Notes under the pieces: model-generated
Database searches by the model: none
Told to the model about the DNA's origin: nothing
The model's input: only the letters and a program-made list of their open reading frames with translations
In this document: positions 23,643-33,034 of the stretch, in pieces
Layout of the letters: every line of letters starts with the position of its first letter
Position numbering within the stretch: position 1 is the stretch's first letter
Made by a program: the position numbers and the translations under genes
From: Brachybacterium aquaticum
Lineage (GTDB): Bacteria > Actinomycetota > Actinomycetes > Actinomycetales > Dermabacteraceae
Reading direction: 5' to 3'
Assembly: GCF_014204755.1 (NCBI RefSeq)
Contig: NZ_JACHLZ010000001.1
Coordinates: 620,001-684,000 of the forward strand
DNA: 64,000 bases

Positions 23643-23957
23643 ATGAGCGATGCGAAGCAGACCCTCACCGACGAGCAGATCGCCCAGAGCATCCCGCGCG
23701 GATGGCGCCACGAGGACGACACACTCACCGCCCGCTACGCCACGGGCGACTTCGCCACCGGACTCGCGCTGGTCGACCGGATCGGCGCCTCCGCCGAGGA
23801 GGCGAACCACCACCCCGACCTCACCCTCACCTACCCCGAGGTGGGCGTGACCCTGTCCAGCCACGACGTGGGCGGCGTGACCCAGCGCGACCTCGATCTC
23901 GCCCGGACGGTCCAGGAGCATGCCGATGCTCTCGGCGTGCGGACCGTCGAGAGCTGA
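23643..23957 (+). CDS. pterin-4a-carbinolamine dehydratase
   Basis: The 104-residue protein matches PCD/DCoH: LTDEQIAQSIPRGWRHEDDT, FATGLALVDRIGASAEEANH and HHPDLTLTYPEVGVTLSSHD, with the conserved E-x-x-x-H-H-P-D (EEANHHPD) and a second His in SSHDVGGVT forming the active site. It dehydrates 4a-hydroxytetrahydrobiopterin; in bacteria it supports phenylalanine hydroxylase or other pterin recycling. CACGAT lies 6 bp before the ATG with no ribosome site, so it is probably leaderless. It diverges from arfB. Confidence 0.88.
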   Translation: MSDAKQTLTDEQIAQSIPRGWRHEDDTLTARYATGDFATGLALVDRIGASAEEANHHPDLTLTYPEVGVTLSSHDVGGVTQRDLDLARTVQEHADALGVRTVES

Positions 23958-24107
23958 CTCGGACCGGGCGCGCGCGGGACGTCCAGCAGGCCGACGAGGG
24001 CGTCCATCCCCCGAGAGTAGGGCGTGGCCGGAGCGGGAGGAGGGCTCGGCTGGGAACGCGCAGGGGAAGCGCCGGGAAAATGACGGGAAAGTAGGGACTT
24101 CAGGCCC

Positions 24108-24142
24108 TTCAGGATCCGGGAACTTCTTCTTAGTATTACAAC
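24108..24142 (+). promoter_or_regulatory. promoter for a leaderless ldh mRNA
   Basis: TAGTAT at 24131-24136 lies 6 bp before the ATG of ldh, with TTCAGG 17 bp further upstream as a weak -35. No Shine-Dalgarno sequence is present between them and the start codon. The local AT-rich stretch (CTTCTTCTTAGTATTACAAC) contrasts with the rest of the window. Confidence 0.6.
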
Positions 24143-25093
24143 ATGATTGAGAACTCGAAGCTCACCGTCATCGGTGCTGGCGCCGTCGGCTCCAGCGTCG
24201 CCTACGCCGCCCTCATCCGCGGCTCCGCCCGCCACGTCGCCCTCTACGACATCGCGGCGGAGAAGACCGAGGCCGAGGTGCTCGACCTCGCCCACGGCAC
24301 CCTCTTCACCAACTCCTCCACCATCACCGGCGGCTCGGACATCTCCGTCGCCGAGGGCTCCCACGTCGTGGTGATCACCGCAGGCGCCAAGCAGAAGCCC
24401 GGCCAGCCGCGCATCGAGCTCGCCGGCATCAACGCCAAGATCGTCGCCGACACCATGAAGAAGACCCTCGAGGTTGCGCCCGACGCCATCTTCGTGATCG
24501 TCTCCAACCCCTGCGACGTGCTCGCCACGCTCGCCCTGGAGGAGTCGGGGCTGCCGCGCGAGCGCGTCTTCGCCTCCGGCACCGTGCTGGACTCCTCCCG
24601 ACTGCGCTGGGAGATCTCCCGCCGCACCAACGTGGCCCCCACGTCCGTGCACGCCCAGATCGTCGGCGAGCACGGCGACACCGAGTTCCCGCTGTGGTCC
24701 GAGGCCCGCATCAACACGGTCCCGATCCTCGACTGGCGCGGCCCCGACGGTACCCCGCAGTTCAGCGTCGAGGAGCTCGACAAGATCGCGGTGGACGTGC
24801 GCGACGCGGCCTACAAGGTCATCCAGGGCAAGGGCGCGACCAACTACGCCATCGGCCTGTCCAGCGCCCGCATCGTCGAGGCCATCCTCGGCGACGAGAA
24901 CGCGGTGCTGAACGTCTCCACGGTGCTGGACGACTTCCACGGGATCAGCGACGTGGCCCTGTCCGTGCCGAGCCTGGTCAACGCCTCCGGCGCCCGCGCC
25001 ATCCGCGAGACCCCCTTCGAGGAGCACGAGCTGGAGCGCCTGCGCGCCTCCGCCGACGCGCTCAAGAAGGTCGCGGCCGACCTGCGCGCCTGA
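24143..25093 (+). CDS. ldh: L-lactate dehydrogenase
   Basis: The 316-residue enzyme has the NAD motif VIGAGAVGSS (residues 9-18), the substrate-specificity loop KQKPGQPRIEL with catalytic Arg90, the active-site D150-xx-R153 (VLDSSRLRWE), and the proton acceptor H177 in VGEHGDTEFPLW. The loop Gln84-Pro86 region fits lactate rather than malate dehydrogenase. It interconverts pyruvate and L-lactate with NADH in the cytoplasm. The ATG seems to be the first nucleotide of a leaderless transcript. A strong terminator follows, then a lactate permease gene, which together form a lactate metabolism unit. Confidence 0.93.
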   Translation: MIENSKLTVIGAGAVGSSVAYAALIRGSARHVALYDIAAEKTEAEVLDLAHGTLFTNSSTITGGSDISVAEGSHVVVITAGAKQKPGQPRIELAGINAKIVADTMKKTLEVAPDAIFVIVSNPCDVLATLALEESGLPRERVFASGTVLDSSRLRWEISRRTNVAPTSVHAQIVGEHGDTEFPLWSEARINTVPILDWRGPDGTPQFSVEELDKIAVDVRDAAYKVIQGKGATNYAIGLSSARIVEAILGDENAVLNVSTVLDDFHGISDVALSVPSLVNASGARAIRETPFEEHELERLRASADALKKVAADLRA

Positions 25094-25101
25094 CACACCC
25101 A

Positions 25102-25179
25102 CCCCGGGAGGCATCGAGGACCTCCCCGGGGACCTCAGAGTCGAGGCCCCCGACGTCCCACCAGGATGTCGGGGGCCTC
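25102..25179 (+). terminator. tandem hairpins after ldh
   Basis: The first stem (25102-25111 with 25121-25131) has one bulge. The second is a 16-bp stem, GAGGCCCCCGACGTCC (25143-25158) with GGATGTCGGGGGCCTC (25164-25179), containing one G-U pair and a 5-nt loop. It is followed by a pyrimidine-rich GCCCTTTCTCTCG, the closest to an intrinsic terminator in this window. Confidence 0.8.
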
Positions 25180-25240
25180 GCCCTTTCTCTCGTGACCGCT
25201 GGAGCACCCGCCCCGGCACGACCCCCGGAGAACCCCTCCC

Positions 25241-26842
25241 ATGTGGACCCAGACCATCGACCCTCTCGGCAATCTCGCGCTCTCCGCCCTGGTCGCCGCC
25301 CTCCCCATCATCGTGTTCCTCCTGCTCATGGTGGTGTTCAAGCTCTCGGGAGTCATCTCGGGACTGATCGCCCTGGCCGTCGAGGTGGCCGTGGCGCTGT
25401 TCGCCTACGGCATGCCCGCCACCGCCGTCGGCGGTGCCGGCCTCTCCGGCCTGCTCACCGCCCTGTGGCCCATTGCCTACATCATCGTCATGGCCGTGTG
25501 GCTGTACCGCCTGGCAGTGCTCTCCGGACGCTTCGACGTCATCCGTGACTCCATCGGCGCGATCTCCGCCGACCAGCGCATCCAGGTGCTCTTGATCAGC
25601 TTCTCCTTCGGCGCCTTCCTCGAGGGCGTCGCCGGCTTCGGCGTCCCGATCGCGATCTGCGCCGCCCTGCTCGTCCAGCTCGGCTTCGCCCCGATGCGCG
25701 CCGCTGTGCTGTCCCTCATCGCCAACGTCGGCGCCGGCGCCTACGGCGCGATCGGCATCCCCGTGCTCGTCGGCGCCCAGGTGACCGGCCTCGAGGTCAC
25801 CGAGCTGTCTCGCGCCATGGTCATCATGCTGCAGCCGCTGACGCTGCTGGTGCCCTTCCTGCTCGTCATCGTCATGGACGGCCTGCGCGGCCTGCGCGAG
25901 ACCTGGCCCATCGCCCTCGCCGTCTCCCTCGTCTTCAGCGGCGTCCAGGCCGGGGTGCTGTGGTTCCTCGGCCCGGAGCTCGCCGACATCGCCGCGGGTC
26001 TCGCCGGCATGGTCGCCGTGTTCGCCGTCTCCCGCGCCTGGTCCCCGCGCCACGTCTACCGCGAGGGCGACGCCCCGGTCCCCGAGGCCACCCACCACAG
26101 CTTCAACGAGGTCGTGGTCGCCTGGAGTCCGTTCTACATCCTCTCCAGCTTCATCCTGCTGTGGTCCCTTCCGCCGGTGAAGGAGCTGTTCACCACCGGC
26201 GCGCTCGGGTTCACCACGATCCCCGTCCTGCTGCCGGGCCTGACCGGGCAGATCGCCCGCGCCGACGGCAGCGTCGTCGAGGCCACCTGGAACCTCTCGC
26301 TCCTCGGCGCGACCGGCACCGCGATCCTCCTGTCGGTGATCGTCTCCTTCCTCACCACCCCGCAGGTGAACCTGCGCCAGCTGCTGGACGAGCTGGTCGG
26401 GACCGTGAAGAGCCTCGGCGGCGCGATCATCCTCATCGCCGTGATCCTGGTGCTCGCCAACATCGCCAACCACTCCGGCGGCTCGGCGACCATGGGCTCC
26501 GCGCTCGCCGCCGTCGGCCCGATCTTCCCGCTGATCGCCCCGATCATCGGCTGGATCGGCGTGTTCCTCACCGGCTCGGTGGTCAACAACAACACCCTGT
26601 TCGCCCCGCTCCAGCAGGCCACCGCTCAGGGCATCGGCGTGGACTCGGCCGTGCTGGTCGGCGCCAACACCGCCGGCGGCACCACCGCCAAGGTCATCTC
26701 CCCCCAGTCGATCGCGATCGCCGCGGGCGCTGTGGGCCTGTCCGGCCGCGAGGGCGAGATCACCCGCAAGGCGATCGGTCCGAGCCTCGGGATGCTGGCC
26801 GTCATCTGCGTGTGGACCCTGGTGCTCACGCTCGTGGTCTGA
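25241..26842 (+). CDS. lctP: L-lactate permease, LctP family
   Basis: The 533-residue protein has about twelve membrane helices and LctP signatures: GAFLEGVAGFGVPIAICAAL, LIANVGAGAYGAIGIPVLVG, GSVVNNNTLFAPLQQATA and ANTAGGTTAKVISPQSIAIA. It imports L-lactate or glycolate by proton symport. GGAGAA precedes the ATG at 25241. Next to ldh, the likely role is uptake or release of lactate. A GC hairpin follows the stop. Length matches the family. Confidence 0.92.
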   Translation: MWTQTIDPLGNLALSALVAALPIIVFLLLMVVFKLSGVISGLIALAVEVAVALFAYGMPATAVGGAGLSGLLTALWPIAYIIVMAVWLYRLAVLSGRFDVIRDSIGAISADQRIQVLLISFSFGAFLEGVAGFGVPIAICAALLVQLGFAPMRAAVLSLIANVGAGAYGAIGIPVLVGAQVTGLEVTELSRAMVIMLQPLTLLVPFLLVIVMDGLRGLRETWPIALAVSLVFSGVQAGVLWFLGPELADIAAGLAGMVAVFAVSRAWSPRHVYREGDAPVPEATHHSFNEVVVAWSPFYILSSFILLWSLPPVKELFTTGALGFTTIPVLLPGLTGQIARADGSVVEATWNLSLLGATGTAILLSVIVSFLTTPQVNLRQLLDELVGTVKSLGGAIILIAVILVLANIANHSGGSATMGSALAAVGPIFPLIAPIIGWIGVFLTGSVVNNNTLFAPLQQATAQGIGVDSAVLVGANTAGGTTAKVISPQSIAIAAGAVGLSGREGEITRKAIGPSLGMLAVICVWTLVLTLVV

Positions 26843-26886
26843 GCCGCCCGGGCCGCTCGGCCCGACACCACCATCACCGCGACCTG

Positions 26887-26913
26887 CACCCCGGGGAGAT
26901 CCTCCCCGGGGTG
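26887..26913 (+). terminator. perfect GC hairpin after lctP
   Basis: CACCCCGGGGAG, loop ATC, CTCCCCGGGGTG: a perfect 12-bp stem 45 bp past the lctP stop codon. Confidence 0.75.
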
Positions 26914-27014
26914 TACGTCTGCCCCGATCAGGACTACTCTGCCTCACCTGGACCGATGCTCACCGTGGAGCGCGGTCCGCAGGATCCCGGCTCACGACGA
27001 CGTGCGGAGGACCT

Positions 27015-29318
27015 ATGAATCCCGAGACCATCACGCTCTCCTCCGGCAGCATGATCACCGTCGCGGTGGTCGTGGTGATCGCCCTGATCGCGGTGGCGAT
27101 GGCGCTGCGATTCCGCGCCGAGGTGCTGCGCGCCCGCACCGGCACCGACGCCATGAACCAGGTCGCGGAGGCCGTGCAGGAGGGCGCCGCCGCGTACCTG
27201 CGCCGTCAGCTGCGCACCCTGGGGGTCTTCGCCGTCGTCGCCTTCGTGCTCCTGCTGCTCCTGCCCGCGCACGGCGCCGCGGGCACCGAGGGGATGCTGC
27301 TGCGCGCGGCCCGCTCGATCGCCTTCCTCGTCGGCGCCGCGTTCTCGGGCACCATCGGCTACCTCGGCATGTGGCTCGCCGTCCGCGCGAACGTGCGCGT
27401 CGCCGCCGCGGCCGAGGAGAGCGGACGCGATCCCGCGATGCTCATCGCGGTGCGCACCGGAGCGTGCGTGGGCATGGCGACGATCGGGCTCGGCCTGCTC
27501 GGCGCCGGGATCGTGGTGCTGGTCTTCCGCGCGAACGCGCCGCTGGTCCTCGAGGGCTTCGGGTTCGGGGCGGCGCTGGTGGCGATGTTCATGAGGGTCG
27601 GCGGCGGCATCTTCACCAAGGCGGCCGACGTCGGCGCGGACCTGGTGGGCAAGGTCGAGCAGAACATCCCCGAGGACGATCCCCGCAACGCCGCGACCAT
27701 CGCCGACAACGTCGGCGACAACGTGGGCGACTGCGCCGGCATGGCCGCAGACCTCTTCGAGTCCTACGCCGTCACCCTGGTCGCCGCGCTCATCCTGGGC
27801 CGCGCCGCCTTCGGCGAGGCCGGGCTCGTGTTCCCGCTCGTCGTGCCCGCCACCGGCGTGGTCACCGCGCTCATCGGCATCTACCTCACCTCCCCGAAGG
27901 CCGGGGTGAGCGCGCTGAAGATCATCCGCCGCGCCTTCCTGCTCTCCGCGATCCTCTCCGCGGTGATGTGCACGATCGCCGCGTTCGTCCACCTGCCCGG
28001 CAGCTTCGCCGAGCTCGGCATCGAGAACACCACCGCCGCGATCGACGACCCGCGGATCATCGCCTCCGCCTCCGTGGTCATCGGCATCGTCCTCGGCGTG
28101 CTGATCCTGAACCTCACCGGCCACTACACCGCCACCGAGGACCGGCCCGTGCGCGGGGTCGCCGGCTCCTCCCGCACCGGCGCCGCCACCGTGATCCTCT
28201 CCGGCTTCGCCCTCGGCCTCGAGTCTGCCGTGTTCACGGCGCTCGTGATCGCCGCCGCCGTGTTCGGCGCATTCCTGCTCGGCGGCGCCGGCGTCACCGG
28301 ACTGTTCGCGATCGCGCTCGCCGGCTGCGGCCTGCTCACCACCGTCGGCGTCATCGTCGCGATGGACACCTTCGGCCCGGTCACCGACAACGCCCAGGGC
28401 ATCGCCGAGATGTCCGGGGACGTGGACGAGGAGGGCGCCCAGGTCCTCACCGAGCTCGACGCCGTCGGCAACACCACCAAGGCCATCACCAAGGGCATCG
28501 CGATCGCCACCGCCGTCCTCGCCGCGACCGCCCTGTTCGGCTCCTACACCGACGCGATCCACGGCGTGCTCGGCGACGGCTACCAGACGTTCCTCGACCA
28601 GGCCGTCGTGTTCGCGCCGCAGACCCTCGTCGGCGTCATCGTCGGCGGCTCGGTCGTGTTCCTGTTCTCCGGCCTCGCGATCCGCGCCGTCGGCCGTGCC
28701 GCCGGCGCTGTCGTGATGGAGGTGCGCCGCCAGTTCCGCGAGATCCCCGGGATCATGGAGGGCACCGGCAAGCCCGAGTACGGCCGGGTCGTCGACATCG
28801 TCACCCGCGACTCCCTGCGCGAGCTGGCCACCCCGGGCCTGCTCGCCGTCGCCTCCCCGATCGCGGTCGGCTTCGGCCTCGGCGCACCGGCGCTCGCCGG
28901 CTACCTCGCCGGGGCCATCGCCACTGGCGTGCTCATGGCGATCATGCTCGCCAACTCCGGCGGGGCCTGGGACAACACCAAGAAGATGGTCGAGGACGGG
29001 GTCCACGGCGGCAAGGGCTCGCCCGCCCACGAGGCGACCGTCGTCGCCGACACCGTCGGCGACCCGTTCAAGGACACCGCCGGCCCGGCGATCAACCCGC
29101 TGCTGAAGGTGATGAACCTCGTCGCCGTGCTCATCGCCCCGGCGGTGGTGGGGATGTCGGCGCTGAGCGGCGACCCGAACCCGCTGCGCTTCGCGATCGC
29201 GGGGGTCGCCCTGCTCGCGATCGCGGTGGCCGTATGGTTCTCCCTCGGCCGCGACGTGGACCTGGGGGAGGAGCCCGTCGAGGAGCGGGCCGTGCAGGAG
29301 GACGCCGCGGAGGGGTGA
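27015..29318 (+). CDS. hppA: membrane-bound proton-translocating pyrophosphatase, K+-insensitive type
   Basis: The 767-residue protein has 15-17 membrane helices and the M-PPase core: GGGIFTKAADVGADLVGKVE, DDPRNAATIADNVGDNVGDC, ANSGGAWDNTKKMVEDG and VADTVGDPFKDTAGPAINPL, which hold Mg2+ and pyrophosphate. Lys at about residue 489 (GNTTKAITKG) takes the place of the Ala found in K+-dependent enzymes, so it should be K+-independent. It hydrolyses PPi and pumps H+ (possibly Na+) across the cell membrane. No clear ribosome site is seen. It lies only 3 bp from the convergent flavin reductase. Confidence 0.93.
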   Translation: MNPETITLSSGSMITVAVVVVIALIAVAMALRFRAEVLRARTGTDAMNQVAEAVQEGAAAYLRRQLRTLGVFAVVAFVLLLLLPAHGAAGTEGMLLRAARSIAFLVGAAFSGTIGYLGMWLAVRANVRVAAAAEESGRDPAMLIAVRTGACVGMATIGLGLLGAGIVVLVFRANAPLVLEGFGFGAALVAMFMRVGGGIFTKAADVGADLVGKVEQNIPEDDPRNAATIADNVGDNVGDCAGMAADLFESYAVTLVAALILGRAAFGEAGLVFPLVVPATGVVTALIGIYLTSPKAGVSALKIIRRAFLLSAILSAVMCTIAAFVHLPGSFAELGIENTTAAIDDPRIIASASVVIGIVLGVLILNLTGHYTATEDRPVRGVAGSSRTGAATVILSGFALGLESAVFTALVIAAAVFGAFLLGGAGVTGLFAIALAGCGLLTTVGVIVAMDTFGPVTDNAQGIAEMSGDVDEEGAQVLTELDAVGNTTKAITKGIAIATAVLAATALFGSYTDAIHGVLGDGYQTFLDQAVVFAPQTLVGVIVGGSVVFLFSGLAIRAVGRAAGAVVMEVRRQFREIPGIMEGTGKPEYGRVVDIVTRDSLRELATPGLLAVASPIAVGFGLGAPALAGYLAGAIATGVLMAIMLANSGGAWDNTKKMVEDGVHGGKGSPAHEATVVADTVGDPFKDTAGPAINPLLKVMNLVAVLIAPAVVGMSALSGDPNPLRFAIAGVALLAIAVAVWFSLGRDVDLGEEPVEERAVQEDAAEG

Positions 29319-29321
29319 GCG

Positions 29322-29816
29322 TCAGCCGGTCGGGCTCTCCACCCGCAGCTCCGCGAAGCGGCTGCGATGGAAGACCATCGGCTCGGCGTCCGAGACGCTG
29401 TCGATGCTGAGCACCTCCAGCAGCACCATGTCGTGATCGCCCGCGCGCATCTGGTCGTGCACCCGCACGGTCATCCACGCCGGGGCCCCGGTGAGCACGA
29501 GCGCGCCGCCCTCGTCGACCTCGACGTCGACCCCGTCGAAGCGACGCTCGCGGTCCTTCCCCGACAGCTGGCGGGTGATGGACATCTGCTCCTTGCCGAG
29601 CACCGTCACGCCCAGATGACCGTGCTCGCGCAGCGCCGGCCAGGTCTGGGAGGTGTGCTGCACGGCCACGGACACCAGCGGCGGGTCCAGGGACACCCCG
29701 ACGGTGAAGGTCGAGGCGACCAGCCCGTGGTAGAGCCCGTCGATCTCGGCCCCGATCAGCACCACGCCCTGGGGGAAGTGGGAGAAGGCCTCACGGAGAG
29801 CGATGTCGGTCAGCAT
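29322..29816 (-). CDS. flavin reductase-like domain protein
   Basis: The 164-residue protein has the flavin reductase domain: LREAFSHFPQGVVLIGAEID, VASTFTVGVSLDPPLVSVAV, WPALREHGHLGVTVLGKEQM and GDHDMVLLEVLSIDSV with the G-D-H motif. Such proteins supply reduced FMN/FAD to two-component monooxygenases. The start is set at the ATG at 29816, because TAGAGT lies 7 bp upstream (leaderless pattern); an upstream frame to 29885 lacks one. Its partner oxygenase is unknown. Confidence 0.85.
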   Translation of the reverse strand: MLTDIALREAFSHFPQGVVLIGAEIDGLYHGLVASTFTVGVSLDPPLVSVAVQHTSQTWPALREHGHLGVTVLGKEQMSITRQLSGKDRERRFDGVDVEVDEGGALVLTGAPAWMTVRVHDQMRAGDHDMVLLEVLSIDSVSDAEPMVFHRSRFAELRVESPTG

Positions 29817-29960
29817 GGAATTCACTCTAGGACCCCGGTGCCCGCAGATGCCGGGACGGTCCCCGATCTGGGACCGCGCCGTCACAGGCCGTCATCCGCG
29901 CCATGCGCCGTCATCGGGAGCGACCGCGGGGTGCTCCGCGAAGTGAGCTGTGCCGAGGGC

Positions 29961-31433
29961 TCACTCGTCCTCGATGACGACCTCGCTCGGCGTCGAGTGG
30001 CGCAGGAAGCACGAGCCGATCAGGCCCACGAGCGCGATCCCGCCGGAGACCAGGAAGGCGACGTCCACGCCGTGGATCGGCCCCTCGGGCCCGAACTCGG
30101 CCGGATCCTTCGCCGCGACGGTCATCACCGTGACCAGCACCGCGGAGCCGATGGACGCGGCGACCTGGCGCAGCGTGTTGTTCACGGCCGAGCCGTGGGG
30201 GATCATCCGCTGCGGCAGCTGGTTCAGCGCCGCGGTGGTGACCGGCATGATCACCATCGCCGTGCCGAGCATGCGCACCGCGTTGACGATCGCGATGTAC
30301 GCGAAGGTGGTGTCCGGGCTCAGCCGGGCCAGCAGCACGCTCGTCACCGTCAGCAGCGCGAAGCCGATGATCGCGAGCGCCCGGGCGCCGAAGCGGTCGA
30401 AGATCCGCCCGGTCACGGGGGACATGACGCCCATGATGATCGCGCCGGGCAGCAGCACCATCCCGGACTCCATGGCGGTGAAGTCGCTCATGTTCTGCAT
30501 GAACAGCGGGATCATCAGCATCCCGCCGATCATCGCCATGAACACGAGCATGCCCAGCACGGTGCCGAGGGTGAACATGGGGTTCGCGAGCACACGCAGC
30601 TCGAGCAGCGGCTCCTCGAGACGCAGCTGGCGGCGCACGAACCAGGCCAGCGCCAGGGCGCCGACGAGGAGCGGCACGAGGGTGGTCGCGCTCGCCCAGC
30701 CGGCGGTGCCCGCGGTGCTGAAGCCGAACAGCAGCCCGCCGAAGGCGAGGGTGGACAGGATCAGCGAGTGCACGTCCAGGCGCGGGTTCGTCTGCTCGGT
30801 GACGTTGCGCAGGGTGAACGCGGCGAAGATCAGGGCGCCGAGCGCGATCGGCAGCATCATCACGAACAGCACCCGCCAGGACCAGTGGTCCACGACGAAG
30901 CCGGACAGGGTGGGCCCGATCGCGGGGGCGAAGGAGATCACGAGCCCGAAGGTTCCCATCGCGGCGCCGCGGCGGTGGATCGGGAACAGCGCGAACAGGA
31001 TCGTCTGCATCAGCGGCATGATCATGCCGCCGCTCGCGGCCTGGACCACGCGCCCCACCAGGAGCACCGCGTAGACCGGGGCGATCGCGCAGATGACCGT
31101 GCCGAGGGCGAACACACCCATCGCTGCGAAGAACATCGTGCGGGTGGAGAACTTCTCGATCAGGAACGCGGTCGCCGGGATCATGATGCCGTTGACCAGC
31201 ATGAACAGCGTGGTGACCCACTGGGCGGAGTTCGCCGAGATGCCGAAGTCCGCCATGAACGCGGGCAGCGCGGTGTTCAGCAGGGTCTGGTTAAGGATGA
31301 TGACGAACGCGCCGGCCAGCAGGACCGCCATCACGAGATTCGGGTCCGCCGCCATCGGCGCGGAGTCGTTGTCGCTCCTGCCGTGCTCGTTCTCGCCGTT
31401 CACGGCGGGCACCTCACCAGTCTCGGTCGTCAA
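29961..31433 (-). CDS. DHA2 family MFS drug/metabolite exporter
   Basis: The 490-residue protein has the fourteen-helix DHA2 layout. It shows AGAFVIILNQTLLNTALPAF, LFMLVNGIMIPATAFLIEKF, RVVQAASGGMIMPLMQTILF (motif C-like), FAPAIGPTLSGFVVDHWSWR and NNTLRQVAASIGSAVLVTVM. These are proton-driven multidrug or metabolite exporters in the cell membrane. The start is a TTG at 31433 behind GAAGG. The 330-bp spacer upstream contains a 17-bp repeat array rather than an obvious regulator gene. The substrate is not deducible. Confidence 0.87.
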   Translation of the reverse strand: MTTETGEVPAVNGENEHGRSDNDSAPMAADPNLVMAVLLAGAFVIILNQTLLNTALPAFMADFGISANSAQWVTTLFMLVNGIMIPATAFLIEKFSTRTMFFAAMGVFALGTVICAIAPVYAVLLVGRVVQAASGGMIMPLMQTILFALFPIHRRGAAMGTFGLVISFAPAIGPTLSGFVVDHWSWRVLFVMMLPIALGALIFAAFTLRNVTEQTNPRLDVHSLILSTLAFGGLLFGFSTAGTAGWASATTLVPLLVGALALAWFVRRQLRLEEPLLELRVLANPMFTLGTVLGMLVFMAMIGGMLMIPLFMQNMSDFTAMESGMVLLPGAIIMGVMSPVTGRIFDRFGARALAIIGFALLTVTSVLLARLSPDTTFAYIAIVNAVRMLGTAMVIMPVTTAALNQLPQRMIPHGSAVNNTLRQVAASIGSAVLVTVMTVAAKDPAEFGPEGPIHGVDVAFLVSGGIALVGLIGSCFLRHSTPSEVVIEDE

Positions 31434-31593
31434 TGGGCCTTCTTCCTCGCGCTGCTGCTCCGCGCGCCGTCCCCCGCTGATCGGGGCGAGGGACGGGCGA
31501 GGGTCGGCGCTGATCCTCCGCTCGACCCTAGGCGGGAAGTTGCACCGGGTGCAAGGTCTGGTCGGAGGGGATGGGTCTCGACCGACGGGGCGG

Positions 31594-31695
31594 GGCGGCC
31601 GACGGGGGAGGGCGGCCGACGGGGGAGGGCGGCCGACGGGGGAGGGCGGCCGACGGGGGAGGGCGGCCGACGCGGGAGGGCGGCCGACGGGGACG
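31594..31695. repeat. 17-bp tandem array, six copies
   Basis: Six head-to-tail copies of GGCGGCCGACGGGGGAG occupy the region between the DHA2 gene and the ABM gene. Copies 1-4 are identical; the fifth has CGCGGG and the last ends GGACG. The unit is the GGCCGACGGG spacer motif extended by GGAGGGC. It is not coding (17 is not a multiple of 3) and lies where DHA2 mRNA promoter elements would be expected (31434-31593 otherwise shows nothing definite). Confidence 0.9.
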
Positions 31696-31761
31696 GGGCG
31701 CGGCGCGGGTGTCCCCGCGCCGCGCCCCGTCGAACCGTCGGCGGCTGTCCTCGAAGGGAGG

Positions 31762-32085
31762 TCAGTCGACGGTGACCTCGCCCATCGGGGCCCAGTCCTC
31801 GACGTCGACCTGCTGGGAGATGATCTGCGGCTGGGCGGCGAGGTACTGCGGGAACTCGTCCTGCATCTTCTTGAAGTGGTCGGAGTTCACGTGGGGGCCG
31901 GCGCCCTCGTCGGTGAACGCCTCGATGAGCACGTAGGTGTTCGGCTCCTTGACCGAGCGCGACCACTCGAACCACTTGTTGCCGGGCTCCGCGAGCGTCG
32001 CCTCGGTGAACTCCTCGGCGATCTCGGGCCAGCGGTCGGCGTACTCGGGCTTCACGGGGAACTTCACGTTGATCAGGATCATCAT
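31762..32085 (-). CDS. antibiotic biosynthesis monooxygenase-like protein
   Basis: The 107-residue protein starts MMILINVKFPVKPEYADRWP and has EFTEATLAEPGNKWFEWSRS, EPNTYVLIEAFTDEGAGPHV and a His in SDHFKKMQDEFPQYLA, as in YgiN-type quinol monooxygenases. It is probably a dimeric alpha-beta barrel. GAGAGGA lies just upstream of the ATG at 32085. It is divergent from an IclR-family gene (134 bp apart), the common arrangement for a regulated catabolic enzyme, though no effector is known. Confidence 0.8.
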   Translation of the reverse strand: MMILINVKFPVKPEYADRWPEIAEEFTEATLAEPGNKWFEWSRSVKEPNTYVLIEAFTDEGAGPHVNSDHFKKMQDEFPQYLAAQPQIISQQVDVEDWAPMGEVTVD

Positions 32086-32218
32086 CGGGTCCTCTCTGCA
32101 GGAGCGGTCCTGCACTCGGTGTCACGTACAGCCTGCCCCTCCGTCGCGCGGGGGCGGAACCGTGATTCTCGCAGGGCAAGAAGGGGGGTGGGGCACAATG
32201 GGCGAGAGGAGGAGGGCG

Positions 32219-33034
32219 ATGATGACCTCGACGAAGGATTCGGACGTCCGGGTGGGGGAGAGCGGCCAGCCCGGTCAGCCCGGACAGATCGGCCGGGCGA
32301 TCGCGGTGCTGGAGGCGGTGGCCGAACACGGCAGCAGCACCGCCCGCGGCATCGCCGACGCGACCGGGATCCCGCTGCCCACGGTCTACCGTCTCGCTCA
32401 GGAACTGATCCGCGCCGGCTATCTCGTGCACCTGCGCGGGGAGAAGCGCTTCGCGCTCGGGTACGGGCTCCACCGCCTCGCCGTCGGCCTCCACCAGGAC
32501 CTCGGGGTGCCGCGTGCCGTGCGCGAGGAGATCCATGCGATGCACCGCGACCTCGGCATGGCCTCGTACCTCGCGATCCACCGCGGCAGCGACTTCGTGG
32601 TGGTGCACGTGGTCGACTCCCCGAAGGCGCCCCGGCTCTCGCCGCTGACGTTCGGCTTCCACGAGAGCCCGCACGCGACCGCGTTCGGCAAGGCTGGGCT
32701 GGCCTCGCTGCTGCCCGAGGAGCAGGAGGAGTACCTCGGCGCAGGTCCGCTGCGCGCCCACACCGACCGCACCCTCACCGATCCCGTCGCCCTGCGTGCG
32801 CAGCTCGTCGAGATCGCCGAGCGGGGGATCGCCTGGGAGCACCAGGAGTTCGTGCCGGGCACCAGCTGTCTGGCCGCGACCATCAAGGCCGACGACGGGA
32901 TGCTGGTGGGCACCGTCGCGGTCTCCGCGCCGGTCGCCGCCTATGAGGGCCGGATGCGGCACGTCGAGGACCGTGTGCGCGCCTGCGCCTCCCGTGCCGG
33001 CCGCGCCTACCGCGGCGGTCCCCAGCAGCACTGA
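32219..33034 (+). CDS. IclR family transcriptional regulator
   Basis: The 271-residue regulator has an IclR winged helix (GRAIAVLEAVAEHGSSTARG, DATGIPLPTVYRLAQELIRA) and the IclR effector domain (LSPLTFGFHESPHATAFGKA, REEIHAMHRDLGMASYLA, APVAAYEGRMRH). Start ATG at 32219 follows GAGGAGG; an alternative ATG at 32198 lacks one. It is divergent from the ABM gene and upstream of the GMC operon, with a palindrome at 33159-33179 as a possible site for it. The ligand is unknown, and IclR proteins can repress or activate. Confidence 0.85.
   Translation: MMTSTKDSDVRVGESGQPGQPGQIGRAIAVLEAVAEHGSSTARGIADATGIPLPTVYRLAQELIRAGYLVHLRGEKRFALGYGLHRLAVGLHQDLGVPRAVREEIHAMHRDLGMASYLAIHRGSDFVVVHVVDSPKAPRLSPLTFGFHESPHATAFGKAGLASLLPEEQEEYLGAGPLRAHTDRTLTDPVALRAQLVEIAERGIAWEHQEFVPGTSCLAATIKADDGMLVGTVAVSAPVAAYEGRMRHVEDRVRACASRAGRAYRGGPQQH

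Noticed and set aside
31594..31695. CRISPR-like array
   Set aside because: The units are 17 bp head-to-tail with no spacers and no cas genes nearby.
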